Made by a program: the position numbers and the translations under genes. Shown one piece after another: positions 49,974-59,541 of a stretch of DNA of 64,000 nt. Each line of letters starts with the position of its first letter. The stretch's first letter is position 1. The notes beneath the pieces were generated by a model that saw only the letters and a program-made list of their open reading frames with translations, had not been told where the DNA came from and did no database searches. The DNA is from Planococcus citri (taxonomy: Eukaryota > Arthropoda > Insecta > Hemiptera > Pseudococcidae), in contig NC_088678.1 of NCBI RefSeq assembly GCF_950023065.1, positions 40,972,580-41,036,579 of the forward strand, read 5' to 3'.

Positions 49974-51950
49974 ATGGCTACGAATAATTTGGAATATTTA
50001 TCGGATGAATTTCTCGAATTATTACCTGAACGGATGCGACGATTATTTGAGATGACGGCTGAAAATAATTCTCCAAATCCTGGAATTGACAATTCGCGAC
50101 GATCCAGTTTTCCATCGGTTAACTTGGATACACGTGTGACACAATTGCGACCTGAAATCAGAGAATATGACAGCGACGGCGTAAATCAGAGATGTTTAAA
50201 TGAAAATCAGAGATGTGTAAATGAAAATCAGAATAACGGTGAAAAGCAGCTGAGACGTTCGACCAGAAATGCTGCGAAAGATGCTGATTTTCGACGCCGT
50301 GAACAACTAGGAATTCAAAAAACACCTAAATCGAAGCCAACTAAAATTAGAGATCGAAAATTATTGCGCAGCTTGCACGAGAATATTTTGGATCAGAGAA
50401 GGGAATGGCGAAGTGCTGAAATTCAGATCGATTCCCAGGAATATCAGGAAGCACTCGAGGATGGTGATTTGGATTTTCTAAAAACTGACTTAGACGAAAT
50501 AGATGCGAATGGTGCTGATGGAGCTGTAGCTGGAAGCAGTGCACTAATGTCAGGATTCGAAAATCCTGATGCACCGATAAACCAAGATGAACTGGAATAT
50601 GAACTCGAAGATGAAATAAACCGGTCAGAGAGATGTTTAAAAAATATTGCTGAATCCAAAATGGCCCAAATTTGCAGTTTTGATCCTGTGAATCTTGAGA
50701 AGAAGATTGATTTGAAAATTGAGAAAAAGCCTGATGAGCAATATCCAGCGCCATTATCTCAGGACGAGTTAATTTTTCGAAAATGGGCCTATGCTGCGTC
50801 TGATAATCACGATAAAAATGAAGACACCATTAGTAGTCGAGTGATTGACTCTGAAAAGGCGATTTCAAAAACCAGAGATGATATAGGTCACCTATATCTC
50901 GAGCTACGTGCTCAAATGGCCAGAATGAAATCAGATCTCAAAAAAGATCACGAGAAAAAGATCAACGATCTAAGATCAGAGATGAGAGCAACTTTCAGAG
51001 CTTACAAGGAAACTACTGACCACGTACTCACCTCACACGTGCTCATTATGAATAAAATGAAGGAGAGAAATATGTACATGAGTAACTTGATGCATCAGAT
51101 CCAAATGCAGTACTTGGAAGATCAAGAAAATATGCAGATCGAAAGAGCGGAGTATTTATCATGGAAAGATCACGTTGACGGTTTTGTAGCGGAGCTTCAT
51201 GATCCAGAAGAACCACCCTACCAGCCCCCTGTTGTGCCCACAGTTGTGCACAACGTAAACAGTATCAATGCCGATAACACTGCCAGTCGCAGCAGTGTAA
51301 ATCCAGGCAAAGGCGCAGATCTTTTCCGAGGAAGGAGAGGATCTAGAGATCGATCAGGGTCCCCCGCCCCCTACAGGGGCAACACTGACAATGACAGCCG
51401 CAGTAACGAGAGATGTGGCAACAACGGTAGCAGTAACAATAGCTATCATACAATTGATAACAGACCTAATCGCGATAGATCATCTTCAAGAGAATCACGA
51501 TCAAATAGAGATGATAGAAACAACGATCGAGACCATCGAAATGATCGAGATAACAGAAATTACCGAAACAACGATCGAGGCAGCCGTGATCAACGTGATA
51601 GCTACAATGATCGACGAGATAGCAGAAATGATCGAGATAACAGAGATGATCGAAATAGCGACCGAAGCAGCGAGTATAACAACAACAACCGTAACAGCTT
51701 CGACGGAAATAGCAACAGCAATAACTATAATCGCGATAACCGAGATGACCGACGAAATGATCGACGCGATGATCGAGCGAATGATCGAAACGGAAACGAC
51801 GACGATCAAGAAGTGCAGATTGATCCTAAATGGATTCAGGCTGAACGTGAGCAGCAAAACAACCCCCCAGAACGCAGACTAAATTATAGAATCAGGTTTG
51901 GAAATTCAAATTTCAACATAGACCAGACAGACTGCGTGAATTTGGGGTAA
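49974..51950 (+). CDS. Gag ORF1: coiled coil plus Arg/Asn/Asp-rich tail, 658 aa
   Basis: This is the first ORF of the retrotransposon, starting at an ATG in good context (GATAATGGC). Residues 1-280 are acidic and mixed, with a small internal duplication (QRCLNEN/QRCVNEN, about 72-86). Residues about 285-400 are strongly heptad-like and should form a coiled coil. A proline patch (PPYQPPVVP) follows near 414-422. Residues about 450-610 are dominated by Arg, Asn, Asp and Ser in RDNRDDRN-like runs, a possible RNA-binding or phase-separating region. There is no CCHC knuckle and no capsid signature here. It probably contributes the N-terminal part of Gag and multimerises through the coiled coil. 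The capsid-like part lies in the overlapping -1 frame. No closer family could be assigned. Confidence 0.8.
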   Translation: MATNNLEYLSDEFLELLPERMRRLFEMTAENNSPNPGIDNSRRSSFPSVNLDTRVTQLRPEIREYDSDGVNQRCLNENQRCVNENQNNGEKQLRRSTRNAAKDADFRRREQLGIQKTPKSKPTKIRDRKLLRSLHENILDQRREWRSAEIQIDSQEYQEALEDGDLDFLKTDLDEIDANGADGAVAGSSALMSGFENPDAPINQDELEYELEDEINRSERCLKNIAESKMAQICSFDPVNLEKKIDLKIEKKPDEQYPAPLSQDELIFRKWAYAASDNHDKNEDTISSRVIDSEKAISKTRDDIGHLYLELRAQMARMKSDLKKDHEKKINDLRSEMRATFRAYKETTDHVLTSHVLIMNKMKERNMYMSNLMHQIQMQYLEDQENMQIERAEYLSWKDHVDGFVAELHDPEEPPYQPPVVPTVVHNVNSINADNTASRSSVNPGKGADLFRGRRGSRDRSGSPAPYRGNTDNDSRSNERCGNNGSSNNSYHTIDNRPNRDRSSSRESRSNRDDRNNDRDHRNDRDNRNYRNNDRGSRDQRDSYNDRRDSRNDRDNRDDRNSDRSSEYNNNNRNSFDGNSNSNNYNRDNRDDRRNDRRDDRANDRNGNDDDQEVQIDPKWIQAEREQQNNPPERRLNYRIRFGNSNFNIDQTDCVNLG

Positions 51951-52834
51951 GGTATTCGGAAGAGAATAAGTACCAAGTCTATAACTTTTTGCACCGATTT
52001 GAAAGACGTATGCAGCCATACCAAGTATCCCAAAGTCAGTATTGCGATGCCCTAATGGTCCTAATTGATGATAAGCTGATTCATATGGCACCTTGGAAAG
52101 ATTTGCAAGAAAATAATACTGATTATTATCAATTGAGAAAAGATTTCATTGATTGTGCTTGGGGCCCTCAGAGACAAAATGAAGCTAGAAATCACTTCAG
52201 GAATATGCCAGTGTGCAAAACATCTTCGACTACACAATGTTCGGAATTGATGATATGGCTGAAAGTACTCAAAACTACGAACTCACCATTCGAAGATATC
52301 ATTATGATGATATACTATAAAATGACACCCAGTCTCAGACCTCGTTTCACTGAGATTGAATTGCAAGATATCAACATTTTCGAGAAAAGACTGAATGGAA
52401 TGACTCGTGTTGAAGAGTTTGCTCAGAGACCACCTGAGCCAGAAAGGCATGCTACTCAGGCTCGAAATATGCAACAAAGATCAGAAAATCGTCGATCCAG
52501 TTTTGGTGGCACGGATAGGCGCTCCAATTCACACACAGTGCGGAATAACATCAATGAAAACAAAAGTGAGCGCACAACTGACAAGTATAAAAAGCCAAGT
52601 TACGATAAAAACAAAAGTCAGCCCAAATCAGAGACTACCAAAACCTACCAAAAAGACAAAAAAGATGAGTCTAAGTATAAAAAATCGAAGGAAAAGACAC
52701 ATGGTGTTAATCAAATAAATAAGGAAGAAACACCATCAGAGAATGAAAGCTCAGAGGAGCAACAATCCCCCCCCCCACCTCACCTGAGGGATCAATTGAT
52801 TCAGCAGGATTGCCGTCGGGAAACGAGTAGCTGA
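51890..52834 (+). CDS. Gag ORF2: capsid-like domain plus basic tail
   Basis: The frame opens after a stop at 51887-51889 and ends at 52832-52834. It has no early ATG in good context, so it is probably read by frameshifting from ORF1. The first 170 residues (YQVYNFLHRFERRMQPY, then WKDLQENNTDYYQLRKDF, then LKVLKTTNSPFEDIIMMIYYK) are helical with the aromatic and leucine spacing of Ty3/gypsy Gag capsids. This is a resemblance, not a confirmed hit. After a PPEPE linker comes a Lys/Arg/Ser-rich tail that could act as nucleocapsid, again without a CCHC knuckle. It ends in a short proline run. The pol frame opens at 52800, 35 bases before this stop, in the +1 phase. Confidence 0.65.
   Translation, partial: NQVWKFKFQHRPDRLREFGVRYSEENKYQVYNFLHRFERRMQPYQVSQSQYCDALMVLIDDKLIHMAPWKDLQENNTDYYQLRKDFIDCAWGPQRQNEARNHFRNMPVCKTSSTTQCSELMIWLKVLKTTNSPFEDIIMMIYYKMTPSLRPRFTEIELQDINIFEKRLNGMTRVEEFAQRPPEPERHATQARNMQQRSENRRSSFGGTDRRSNSHTVRNNINENKSERTTDKYKKPSYDKNKSQPKSETTKTYQKDKKDESKYKKSKEKTHGVNQINKEETPSENESSEEQQSPPPPHLRDQLIQQDCRRETSS
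51908..51914 (+). promoter_or_regulatory. possible -1 ribosomal frameshift site (A_AAT_TTC)
   Basis: The heptamer AAATTTC is in the exact X_XXY_YYZ phase of ORF1. It falls inside the 60-bp window (51890-51950) where both ORF1 and the -1 frame (ORF2) are open. Slippage would join ORF1 to the capsid-like ORF2. No strong downstream hairpin or pseudoknot was identified by eye, and chance occurrence is possible. Confidence 0.4.
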
Positions 52835-55540
52835 CGCGTGCAAATTAGCACAAGTGGAGCAATTCCATGAGCTACCACAAGAAGAGTTTGAACTCATTGG
52901 AGATTCACTCGCTGTATATTTAGCAAACATTATACCACGACGAAGGCCTGAAATCACTCAGCCTTATCTCAAAGAACAGATCAACATCAGCGATTTGAAA
53001 ACAGCCATCAGAGCAGCCACCTTTACGAAGAAAAAAGCCATTTTATCACTGGCTCAATATGAACTGAACTACTCAGACATGGCTTCGAGTGTTGTGAAAA
53101 ATTATGCAACGCAGATTATGGAGAATTTAAAGCAGAAAGGATTTGAGAAAATTATTTTGCTGTTTCCACTGGTAAAGCCAAAAACTTCTGCAAGTAATCC
53201 AGTATCGATGGACAAGTATTTTGCATACAGAAGAGCGCTAGAATCACTGGAAGACAATGTTGTGTCATTTTGGTGGTCTCCTGCAGCCTTATTTTTGGAC
53301 TTGAAAAGAGACTCACAAGATCAGTCTAAGCGCCAATTTCGAGTTGATAAAGATTACAATATGATGCCAGTGATGCATAAATTCCATTTAAGCAGAAAAA
53401 ATGGCAGATATTATCCAAGATTTGCACGCAAAACAGAGCTGTTCCAAGAGATGGATAAAATGTACAATTACGATTGGCATCAGAAGAAACCTCCTGAGAA
53501 TGGCACTGAGCAACATGGCACTCAGACTGAAGAGAGTAGAGAAGTTATAACTGAGGAAGATGGTTCACAATATGAAGTAATAAGGAAGAAAACTCTGATC
53601 GAAAAGAAAAACTCAGACATTCCTAAAAACATCGAAAAGGAAGTCGCTGATGCTGTAAAGAAAATAGAGAAGTTAAAAAAGTTCATGAAACCTCAAGTAC
53701 TCCATAAGCTACTCAACAAGATAGGAATCCCCTCCCCCCATGAGGAGGAACGAAACTTATCAGAGACGTTGCAAACACCTGTTAAATCCGATGGGGCATC
53801 AGAGAGGTTAAAAATAACAGTCAATCACGTGACTGGGGCAACACCTAAGCCCCCCAACACAACACATGTACCTCAAAACACAACTCAGAGTGCACAACCA
53901 GCAGTAGGAACTTCGATGAATTTAATCCAGCAACCTCTTACACCTAAACCACCGCTGCGCAGAGAGGAAATTGAGGCTCGAGTCAGAGAGCAGATCCTCA
54001 GAGAAAAAGACAAATTTGACACGTGTGTAGTGCCACTGACGATAGATGGCACCACCTATCCAGCGCAGCTCGATACCGGGGCAACTCCTAATGTCATATC
54101 AGAAGAAACTGCGAACACCCTGCTCAGAGATCACTACGATAGTATTCAGTACATTATGCTAAAAAAACCTATTGTGTGCTGTTTGGCCGATGATTCAAAG
54201 GTAGAGACATACAGGTATGTGATTGTGCCAAAACTCAAATTTGGAGAATGCGAGCTCAAGATTCCATTTTACATTATGAAAGGATGTAACCAGACTTTCA
54301 TAATAGGTACCAAAACCATGAAGGTACTTGGAATCAAGCCTGATGTGGAAAATAAAAAAGCCACATGCTGCCCTCCTGGCGAAGAGAAGATTGAAACACT
54401 CAACTTTATGACTGAGGAGGAGTACAAGGAGAAGATTACACTCAGGCGAGTTAGAGTAAAGAAAAAGAGCATTGAGCAAATTGATCGCATATCCAAAAAA
54501 GCCAACACAGCTGATAAGTACCAGGAAATGGAGCCTGAAGATGTGGACGATGGTCCAGAAATATTTTTGGAAACATTGAAATCAGATTTGGAGCAAGCTG
54601 TAAATGAAGAAACCATTACGAAGAAACAGGCTAAAAAAGCGTTTGACATACTCAAAGAGTTTGCCTGTGTGTTCAGCAAATATCCTGGAAAATGGACAGG
54701 GCCGCCGATGAAACTGACATTCAAGGATCCCAAGAATGTCAAAAGATTCCACGGTCCGAAGTACACTCCATCCAATAAACAGATGCCACTTGTGAGAGAA
54801 GCTCTCAGAGTAATGATAGCCAAAAAGATCGTTGAACCTTCGACCTCACCTTACATCAATGCTCTAGTAGCAAACATCAAGAAAAACGGCGAGGTGAGAT
54901 TATGCTTAAATCCTATGGAACTGAACCCTATACTCGAGAATGATTATAATGAAGCTCCATTGCTCGATAGAATTATAACAACAGATGGACGTGCCAAAAT
55001 GTATTGTTGTCTCGATTTTGTGGCAGGATTTTGGCAGATGGTGCTACATGAAGCATATAGGAAGTATTGTGCTTTCATAGTAGATGGAGAAGTCCATCAG
55101 TTTATAAGAGTGCCATATGGATTGAAAGTGTCATCTGCATTATTTGTGAAAATGATAAATACCATCATGAAAGCAAAAAAAGGCAGAACGAAGTATGTAG
55201 ACGATGTGCTACTCAAGGCAATGACTTTCGAAGAGATGATGGAATTACTAGTTGATACACTGAAAATAATCAGAGATAATGGACTCAAGCTCAATCCAAG
55301 AAAATCAAAGTTTTTCAAGAAGAGTATCAATCATCTTGGTTTTCAACTCCAGCCTGGGGCAATTTTGAAGCAAAATAAAAAGCTCCAGAAGCTTGACGAA
55401 TTCAAGAAGAAGCACACCAACAAGAAAGGCGAGTTCAAACTCAAAAATGAAAAAGAAGTTATGGCATTTTTGGGAATTGTTGGATTCTACAAGCGTTTCA
55501 TCGCAGATTATCAGCAGCTAGCAGTGCCACTTTATGAAGT
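52800..55540 (+). CDS. pol: pol, first segment: GDSL-motif domain, protease, reverse transcriptase
   Basis: The frame is open from 52800; the first possible start codons are non-ATG (GTG at 52854, used here for numbering), so it is probably made by frameshifting from gag. Residues 1-210 carry GDSLA (16-20) and, near 172-181, HKFHLS, reminiscent of an SGNH/GDSL hydrolase fold. A charged linker follows. The aspartic protease has LDTGA (406-410) and a flap/ILG-type FIIGT (482-486). The reverse transcriptase spans about 600-900, with LDF (D721), the catalytic YVDD (781-784), LGF and the FLGIVGFYKRFI connection (872-883). Coding sequence is cut at 55540 by an inserted element; the 8 codons after that and the stop at 55563 belong to the insertion. 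The next part of pol resumes at 57726. Confidence 0.9.
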
Positions 55541-55791
55541 CCCATGCAAAAAAATCATAGATTAGTAGTACTGCAGTAGTACCACAGTACTACTTTCAAA
55601 GTCATGAACAATTAGTATACTGGAAGTAGTACTGATATTATACTTGAGTAGTACTGCAGTACTACTTTCAAATTCATGTACTATTTATTTAGTAGTTCAG
55701 TATTACTCAGTATTACAGTACTGGAAGTAGTACTGACCATGTACTGACTATAGTACTGAAGTAGTACTGAACCTCGCATCACCCTACAACT

Positions 55792-57326
55792 CACAGTGGG
55801 CTGTGAGCACCCTCAAAACGGGCGTAATTCAAAAACTTACAACGAACTCTAAAACAATGGTACAATGATATCCTCCCTTATGTTTTTGGGGTCGCAGAAT
55901 ACGAATTCAACAATATTTTTTTTGTAGGGGGTGGGGGGTGAGGAGGTGAAGGGGGCGAAAAATTCAAAATTTGACTATAATGATGTGTGATACATCGAAA
56001 TGTATGTTTTTGAGGATGTAGATCACGAATCTGACAATACTTTTTTCGTAAAGGTCAATGGTGGGGGCTGAGACGGTGAAAATGGTTAAAAATTCAAAAT
56101 TTGATTATAATGATGTGTGATATATGTCGAAATGTACCAATTTTCATCAATTTACTCAATTTTAGTTGTTATAAAGTAATTATAGAGGTATAATTTACGT
56201 TGAAACTCCGTTTTTCCTATTTATAAATACCTAGGAATAGAACAAAATTTTTGCACGTAGATGCACGGGAAATTCCAGCGGCTAGTAATACTTGAGGTAG
56301 TGTATTTCAAGATGTCAATTTCCATTTTTGCCCCCAAATGCCCCGGCGACTACAACAGTCAATTATACCTAGTGAAGAATCATGGTGAATTTTGTTAAAA
56401 TGTTACAAATTTTTTCTTCCAGGGACTTTGACGGCTCCCCAATAGAAAATTCTTCATCCCCCGCCCTTCACCCCTTCTACACCCTCGAAAACGTACATTT
56501 TGACATATCACACGTCATTATGGACAAATTTTGAATTTTTCACCGTTTTTACCCCCTTCATCCGCCACAATTCACCCCTACGAGAAAAATATTGTCAAAT
56601 TCGTGATCTACACCCTCAAAAACATACAATTCGATATATCACACATCATTATGGTCGAATTTTAAATTTTCACCCCCTCCATCCCCCACCATTCACCCCT
56701 ACGAAAAAAATATTGTCAAATTCGTGATCTACACTCTCAAAAACATACAATTCGATATATCACACATCATTATGGTCAAATTATGAATTTTTCACCCCCT
56801 CCATCCCCCACCATTCACCCCTACGAAAAAAATATTGTCAAATTCGTGATCTACACCCTCAAAAACATACAATTCGATATATCACACATCATTATGGTCA
56901 AATTTTGAATTTTTCACCCCCTCCATCCCCCACCATTCACCCCTACGAAAAAAATATTGTCAAATTCGTGATCTACACCCTCAAAAACATACAATTCGAT
57001 ATATCACACATCATTATGGTCAAATTTTGAATTTTTCACCCCCTCCATCCCCCACCATTCACCCCTACGAAAAAAATATTGTCAAATTCGTGATCTACAA
57101 CCTCGAAAACATACATTTCGACATATCACACATCATTATAGTCGAATTTTGTATTTTTCGCCCCCTTCACCCCCTCGCCCCCACCCCTACAAAAAAAATA
57201 TTGTTGAATTCGTATTCTGGGACCCCAAAAACATAAGGGAGGATATCATTGTACCATTGTTTTAGGGTTCATCGTAAGTTTTTGAGTTACACGCCCGTTT
57301 TTAGGGTGCTCATACAGCCCACTGTG
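55792..57326. mobile_element. nested 1.5-kb element with CACAGTG ends, possibly Transib-like
   Basis: The termini are CACAGTGGGCTGT at both ends, followed by GAGCACCCT, with inverted arms of about 270 bp (55792-56060 and 57085-57326). The 5-bp flank CAACT is present on both sides (55787-55791 and 57327-57331). CAC-starting termini with 5-bp duplications are the signature of Transib elements, whose terminal heptamer resembles the V(D)J signal CACAGTG. There is no transposase, so the class is an inference from the ends. The centre is a 121-bp tandem array. Confidence 0.7.
56440..57190. repeat. tandem array, 121-bp unit, six to seven copies
   Basis: The word CATCATTATGGTC or a close variant recurs near 56513, 56644, 56765, 56887, 57009 and 57130 (spacing about 121-122 in the core). 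Each unit contains CACCCCTACGAAAAAAATAT and GTGATCTACACCCTCAAAAA. The central units are nearly identical. Confidence 0.85.
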
Positions 57327-57385
57327 CAACTAATGTAGTTCAAAAATGCTCCATCAGTACTATATTAATACTATAGCATGTTTTA

Positions 57386-57480
57386 GATCCGTCTTCAGTA
57401 CTTCCACAGAAGTTAAGCAGTCTCAGGCCTGGCTAGAGGTTGGATGGGTGACCGTTTAGAAATTATTCTCTAGGAGTACT
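57386..57480 (+). ncRNA. 5S rRNA-derived segment (not a functional 5S gene)
   Basis: The sequence follows the order of the second half of eukaryotic 5S rRNA: GATCCGTCT, then CAGAAGTTAAGCAG, then GGCCTGGCTAG, then GGTTGGATGGGTGACCG, then a diverged tail. This covers the internal control region (A box around GAAGTTAAGCAG, C box around TGGATGGGTGACCG). The 5' quarter of 5S is missing and the 3' end diverges, so it is not a working rRNA gene. Its place inside a transposon suggests a captured promoter or a fragment of a 5S-derived SINE. Confidence 0.8.
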
Positions 57481-57725
57481 GAAGTTCGGTAGTTCAGTAG
57501 TACTGTAGTAAAACTAGGTGCAGTTCTGCTGTGTGATACAATTTTTTTCATAGAATCGTGAAGTTACAGTACTACTGAAAAGTAGTACTGCAGTATTACT
57601 TTTCAGTAGTACTGTGGTACTACTGTGTGATGGTACTAGAGTACTACTTGAAAAGTTCAAATTGTTACTACTGAAAGTAGTACTGCTTTCAGTATTAAAT
57701 TAGTAGTACTATTTTTTTGCATGGG

Positions 57726-58211
57726 GTGACTCGAAAAGAAAACTTCAAGTGGGGTGAAGAGCAGCAAAATGCATTAGAGATGTTGGAAACTGAGTACCGT
57801 AAAGAATTCAAATTAGCCACTCCCATTGATGGTGCAGATTTCTACTTAGAAACGAGTTTCACCCAAGATGCCATGAATGCGGTGGCATACCAGAAAGACA
57901 AAGATGGCGTAGATCACGTTGTGCTGTTTGTGAGCAACACATTTAAAGAGCATCAAAAGAAGTACACAATAATAGAGAAAGAGATGTACTCGCTCGCGAA
58001 TGCATTAAAAAAACTCGAAATGTGGCTTCATGGATATACTGTGCACGTCAGAAAGGACATAATGTCAGTTGTGCACCGATTTAACACCTTGGCCCAAATA
58101 CATCGCAAAGCAGCGGCGTGGATAACGCATTTTAACTGTCACGATCTTGTTTATGACCTGCCAAAAAGAGTTGGAAAATGGTGGGATAGACAGGCACCTG
58201 AATTGACATTA
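57726..58211 (+). CDS. pol: pol, second segment: degenerate tether-type RNase H
   Basis: This is the continuation of pol after the first insertion, in the phase that follows from 55540 once the insert and one GT copy are disregarded. The residues resemble the Ty3/gypsy RNase H: FKWGEEQQNALEML, then FYLETSFTQDAMNAVAYQ, FVSNTF, YTIIEKEMYSLANALKKLEMWLHG, then VRKDIMSVV. The family normally has TDAS at the first catalytic aspartate; here the aligned residue is Glu (ETS). The central Glu (in EKE) and the later Asp (KDI) remain. This suggests the domain is kept as a tether with reduced or lost catalysis, as in elements that have acquired a second RNase H. A stop at 58212-58214 is created by the next insertion. 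Confidence 0.85.
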
Positions 58212-58213
58212 TA

Positions 58214-59539
58214 GGGGTAACGGCCCAGTTTTTTTTACCCTCTCTAGTTTTTTTTACCCCCCAAGAATTTTCTGAAAAATAAGCCACCAAAGTCATGAAT
58301 CGAATTGAAAACCATATCAACATGTTTTGTGGTTCTTTTGGAACACAATGCCCTTGAAAAACTGCATTTTCCATTTAATCTTCATGGTTCAGGGGACTTT
58401 GAAAAATGTGATGTGAATTTTAGTCGATTTTCTTAACAAAATTTTAAAAAAGTGTGTTTTGATGTTAAGTATTAGACGCACTAATTTCCATCAAAATGAG
58501 TTCATGAGTACATCGCTGAATTCTACACGCTCTGGTCTATTAGATGAGCTGGTTAGTTTTCATCAAAATTGTTTTCTAAAAATTTTTAGAGGGGGTAAAA
58601 AAATAGGGAACGATTCAAGCCCAGTTTTCTATTTTTTTTACCGGGTAAAAAAATAGAAAAATTCATATTAATTTTTGTTCTCTAATTTTTTTACCCCCCA
58701 CTATTTTCAGAATTTTTGCTCGCTGAAGACCGTTTAAAGGCGTGATGTAAATTTTATTCATTTTTGGGGAAGTTTTGAATGTATGGCTCTGAACGTTTGT
58801 AAATAATATTGTCTAAAAAACACTTTCTACAGTTGATTACATCAATGTATATAATCAACCAAAAAAATGAATAAAATATGATTGATACCCCTCTAATAAG
58901 TATAGGTTGTTTGTGAAAGCAAACGAAACAAAAACGGGTACAAAATTGAAGACCTTAAGTATAGCAATAACATGGAAACAGAAAATTGTAGCAGGAACTT
59001 TCACCATCTATATCCGCAAAAAATGTCTAAAAAATAGTTTCTTGTGAAAAAATGCGTTCATCTGGTGGTCCAGGAATTTTAGAGTCCAAAAATACGTGTA
59101 TTAAATTTTTTTGTTGAAAATTTGCACAAATAATCTTTATAAATTCTCAATTTTATTCTCAATTAGGTTTTCAAGCAATGAATACAGTAATGATAACGGA
59201 AAGGGCACTTTTTGGCATGATTAATTAATAATTTGTCAGGAAACGTTGAATCTATATTGTTACTATTGAAAACACAGAAAAAATTGGGGGGTAAAAAAAA
59301 TAGCGAACGGGGGTAAACGAAATAGCGAATGGGGGTAAAAAAAATTGCGAACTCGTTTTTTTGCAAAAAAAAATTTTTTCTGGCGAACCTAATGAAATTA
59401 AACTTTTGGCAAACACTGAATCTTGTCAACGAATGTTTGCTGATTTCAATGCGCTTTTCAGTTTTTCTCTAGTTTCATTAGGTCAGAAGAAATTTCAAGA
59501 TATGTCCTTAGGGGGGTAAAAGAATAGGGCCGTTACCCC
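58214..59539. mobile_element. 1326-bp TA-inserting MITE within pol
   Basis: The ends GGGGTAACGGCCC are inverted, with weaker similarity further in (GTTTTTTTTACC/GGTAAAAGAATA). TA lies on both sides (58212-58213 and 59540-59541). Inside, GGGGGTAAAAAAAATAGCGAA and related words repeat (58590-58640, 59287-59350). There is no transposase. The insertion adds an in-frame stop to the RNase H segment. Confidence 0.85.
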
Positions 59540-59541
59540 TA

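Larger units (their letters stand above)
55541..57725. mobile_element. inserted element with CCCATGCAAAAAAAT termini and AGTACT-rich ends
   Basis: The terminal inverted repeats are CCCATGCAAAAAAAT at both ends (15 identical bases), with GT on both sides (55539-55540 and 57726-57727) as a possible 2-bp target duplication. About 240 bp at each end is packed with the palindromic words AGTACT and CTGCAG in both orientations. The right part contains a 5S rRNA-derived segment. A second element (55792-57326) has inserted into it; without that, this one is about 645 bp. It encodes no protein. Its superfamily is not clear. Confidence 0.75.

Noticed and set aside
51391..51882. 163-codon frame rich in Ile/Thr/Glu inside gag ORF1
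   Set aside because: Out-of-frame reading of the Arg/Asn/Asp-rich codon repeat; mirrored by a minus-strand frame.
56440..57190. CRISPR array
   Set aside because: 121-bp directly adjacent tandem units without unique spacers, in eukaryotic sequence within a transposon.
57386..57480. Functional 5S rRNA gene
   Set aside because: The 5' quarter is missing and the 3' end diverges; only the internal control region is recognisable.
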